Origin: Patulibacter sp.
Lineage (GTDB): Bacteria > Actinomycetota > Thermoleophilia > Solirubrobacterales > Solirubrobacteraceae
Length of the DNA stretch: 5,363 nucleotides
Assembly (NCBI GenBank): GCA_023268575.1
Contig: JALRCL010000502.1
Coordinates: forward strand, 1 to 5,363
Direction: 5' to 3'
Shown: positions 5,048 to 5,363 of the stretch, piece after piece
Layout: every line of letters starts with the position of its first letter
Numbering within the stretch: position 1 is the stretch's first letter
Translations under genes and position numbers: made by a program
The notes under the pieces: generated by a model
Seen by the model: only the letters and a program-made list of their open reading frames with translations
What the model was told of the DNA's origin: nothing
Databases searched by the model: none

Positions 5048-5363
5048 TCAGGCCGCGGAGGCGGCCCAGGCACGCTCCAACGCCTGGAGGAACAGGTCGG
5101 CCGGCTGCGCGCCGGTGACCTGGGAGCGGCGGTCGAAGACGAACGCCGGCACGCCCTGGAGGCCGAGGTCGTGGGCCTCGACGAGCTCCTCGCGGACCGC
5201 CGCGGCGAAGCGGTCCGACGCCAGCGCCTCGCGGGCCTCGTCGGCGTCGAGGCCCGCCTCGGCGCCGAGCCGCACCAGCGTCTCGTGGTCGCTCAGCAGC
5301 TCGCCCTCGGTGAAGTACGCGCGCAGGAGGCGCTCCTTCACCGCGTCGGCGATCCCGTGGGCG
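5048..5363 (-). CDS. DsbA-family (FrnE-like) oxidoreductase, C-terminal part
   Basis: The C-terminal 104 or so residues are visible; the frame stays open to the window edge, so the gene starts outside. The GTG at 5341 is an internal Val codon, since the family sequence continues upstream of it (AHGIADAVKERLLRAYFTEG). The visible part covers the end of the helical insertion (DHETLVRLGAEAGLDADEAREAL) and the return to the thioredoxin fold with GLQGVPAFVFDRR, whose Pro is the conserved cis-proline, then the closing GAQPADLFLQALERAW. These are marks of cytoplasmic FrnE-type thiol oxidoreductases. The active-site region lies outside the window, so the presence of CxxC cannot be judged. Related 2-hydroxychromene-2-carboxylate isomerases share the fold, but the YFTEG...GVPAFVF...GAQP pattern favours FrnE. 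Confidence 0.88.
   Translation of the reverse strand, partial: AHGIADAVKERLLRAYFTEGELLSDHETLVRLGAEAGLDADEAREALASDRFAAAVREELVEAHDLGLQGVPAFVFDRRSQVTGAQPADLFLQALERAWAASAA

Noticed and set aside
4999..5073. Extended N-terminus for the glycine-zipper protein
   Set aside because: The added residues are Pro/Arg/Gly-rich and would overlap the end of the DsbA-like gene; the internal ATG gives a natural acidic start.
1..5363. Mobile element, CRISPR array, tRNA or rRNA
   Set aside because: No transposase or integrase frame, no regularly spaced direct repeats and no RNA-gene signature was seen on either strand; base composition looks uniform across the window.

Overview
The window is very GC-rich, uses many GTG starts, packs its genes tightly and shows GC at almost every third codon position. 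This fits a high-GC actinomycetote. The gene content (AtuA-like protein, single-cluster ferredoxin, orphan NorE/NorF-like proteins, TetR, FrnE-type DsbA) would suit soil lineages such as Solirubrobacterales/Thermoleophilia or Mycobacteriales, but the sequence does not settle the taxon. No rRNA, tRNA, CRISPR array or mobile element was seen.

Layout. (1) At 2-1026 (+) lies the 3' part of an AtuA/DUF1446-like gene, joined by a GTGA overlap to a 64-residue ferredoxin with a Cys-x2-His-x2-Cys...Cys-Pro pattern, the type that serves cytochromes P450 in actinobacteria. (2) At 1027-1221 is a non-coding stretch with nested GC-rich inverted repeats (possible terminator) and a candidate promoter. (3) At 1222-2883 (+) is a three-gene membrane operon: an unassigned six-helix protein, a NorE-like haem-copper oxidase subunit III protein and a NorF-like subunit IV protein. 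No catalytic oxidase or NO reductase subunit is present. (4) At 2891-4024 (-) is an alpha/beta hydrolase, convergent with the membrane operon after only 7 bp. (5) At 4025-4142 is the divergent control region between the hydrolase and a TetR regulator (4143-4784, +). (6) At 4819-5363 (-) are a small glycine-zipper membrane protein and the 3' part of a FrnE-like DsbA oxidoreductase.

The most informative part is the hydrolase/TetR divergent region. Two near-identical perfect 14-bp palindromes, CGATCA-GC-TGATCG and CGATCA-CG-TGATCG, flank overlapping back-to-back -10 elements, and the second contains the proposed TetR start codon. This is the expected arrangement for a repressor that controls itself and the adjacent hydrolase. 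On the hydrolase side the leader also holds a strong Shine-Dalgarno sequence with no in-frame hydrolase start. It is followed instead by a 21-codon open frame whose stop overlaps the hydrolase ATG (ATGA), and by two hairpins, one of which would hide the hydrolase's own weak ribosome site. Together these suggest transcriptional repression plus translational coupling through a leader peptide.

As a working picture (inference), the left part looks like the end of a catabolic locus for a hydrophobic, terpenoid-like or acyl-CoA substrate with a P450-type ferredoxin. The NorE/NorF-like operon is a membrane accessory module of unknown partner. The hydrolase and TetR form a self-contained, ligand-responsive pair.
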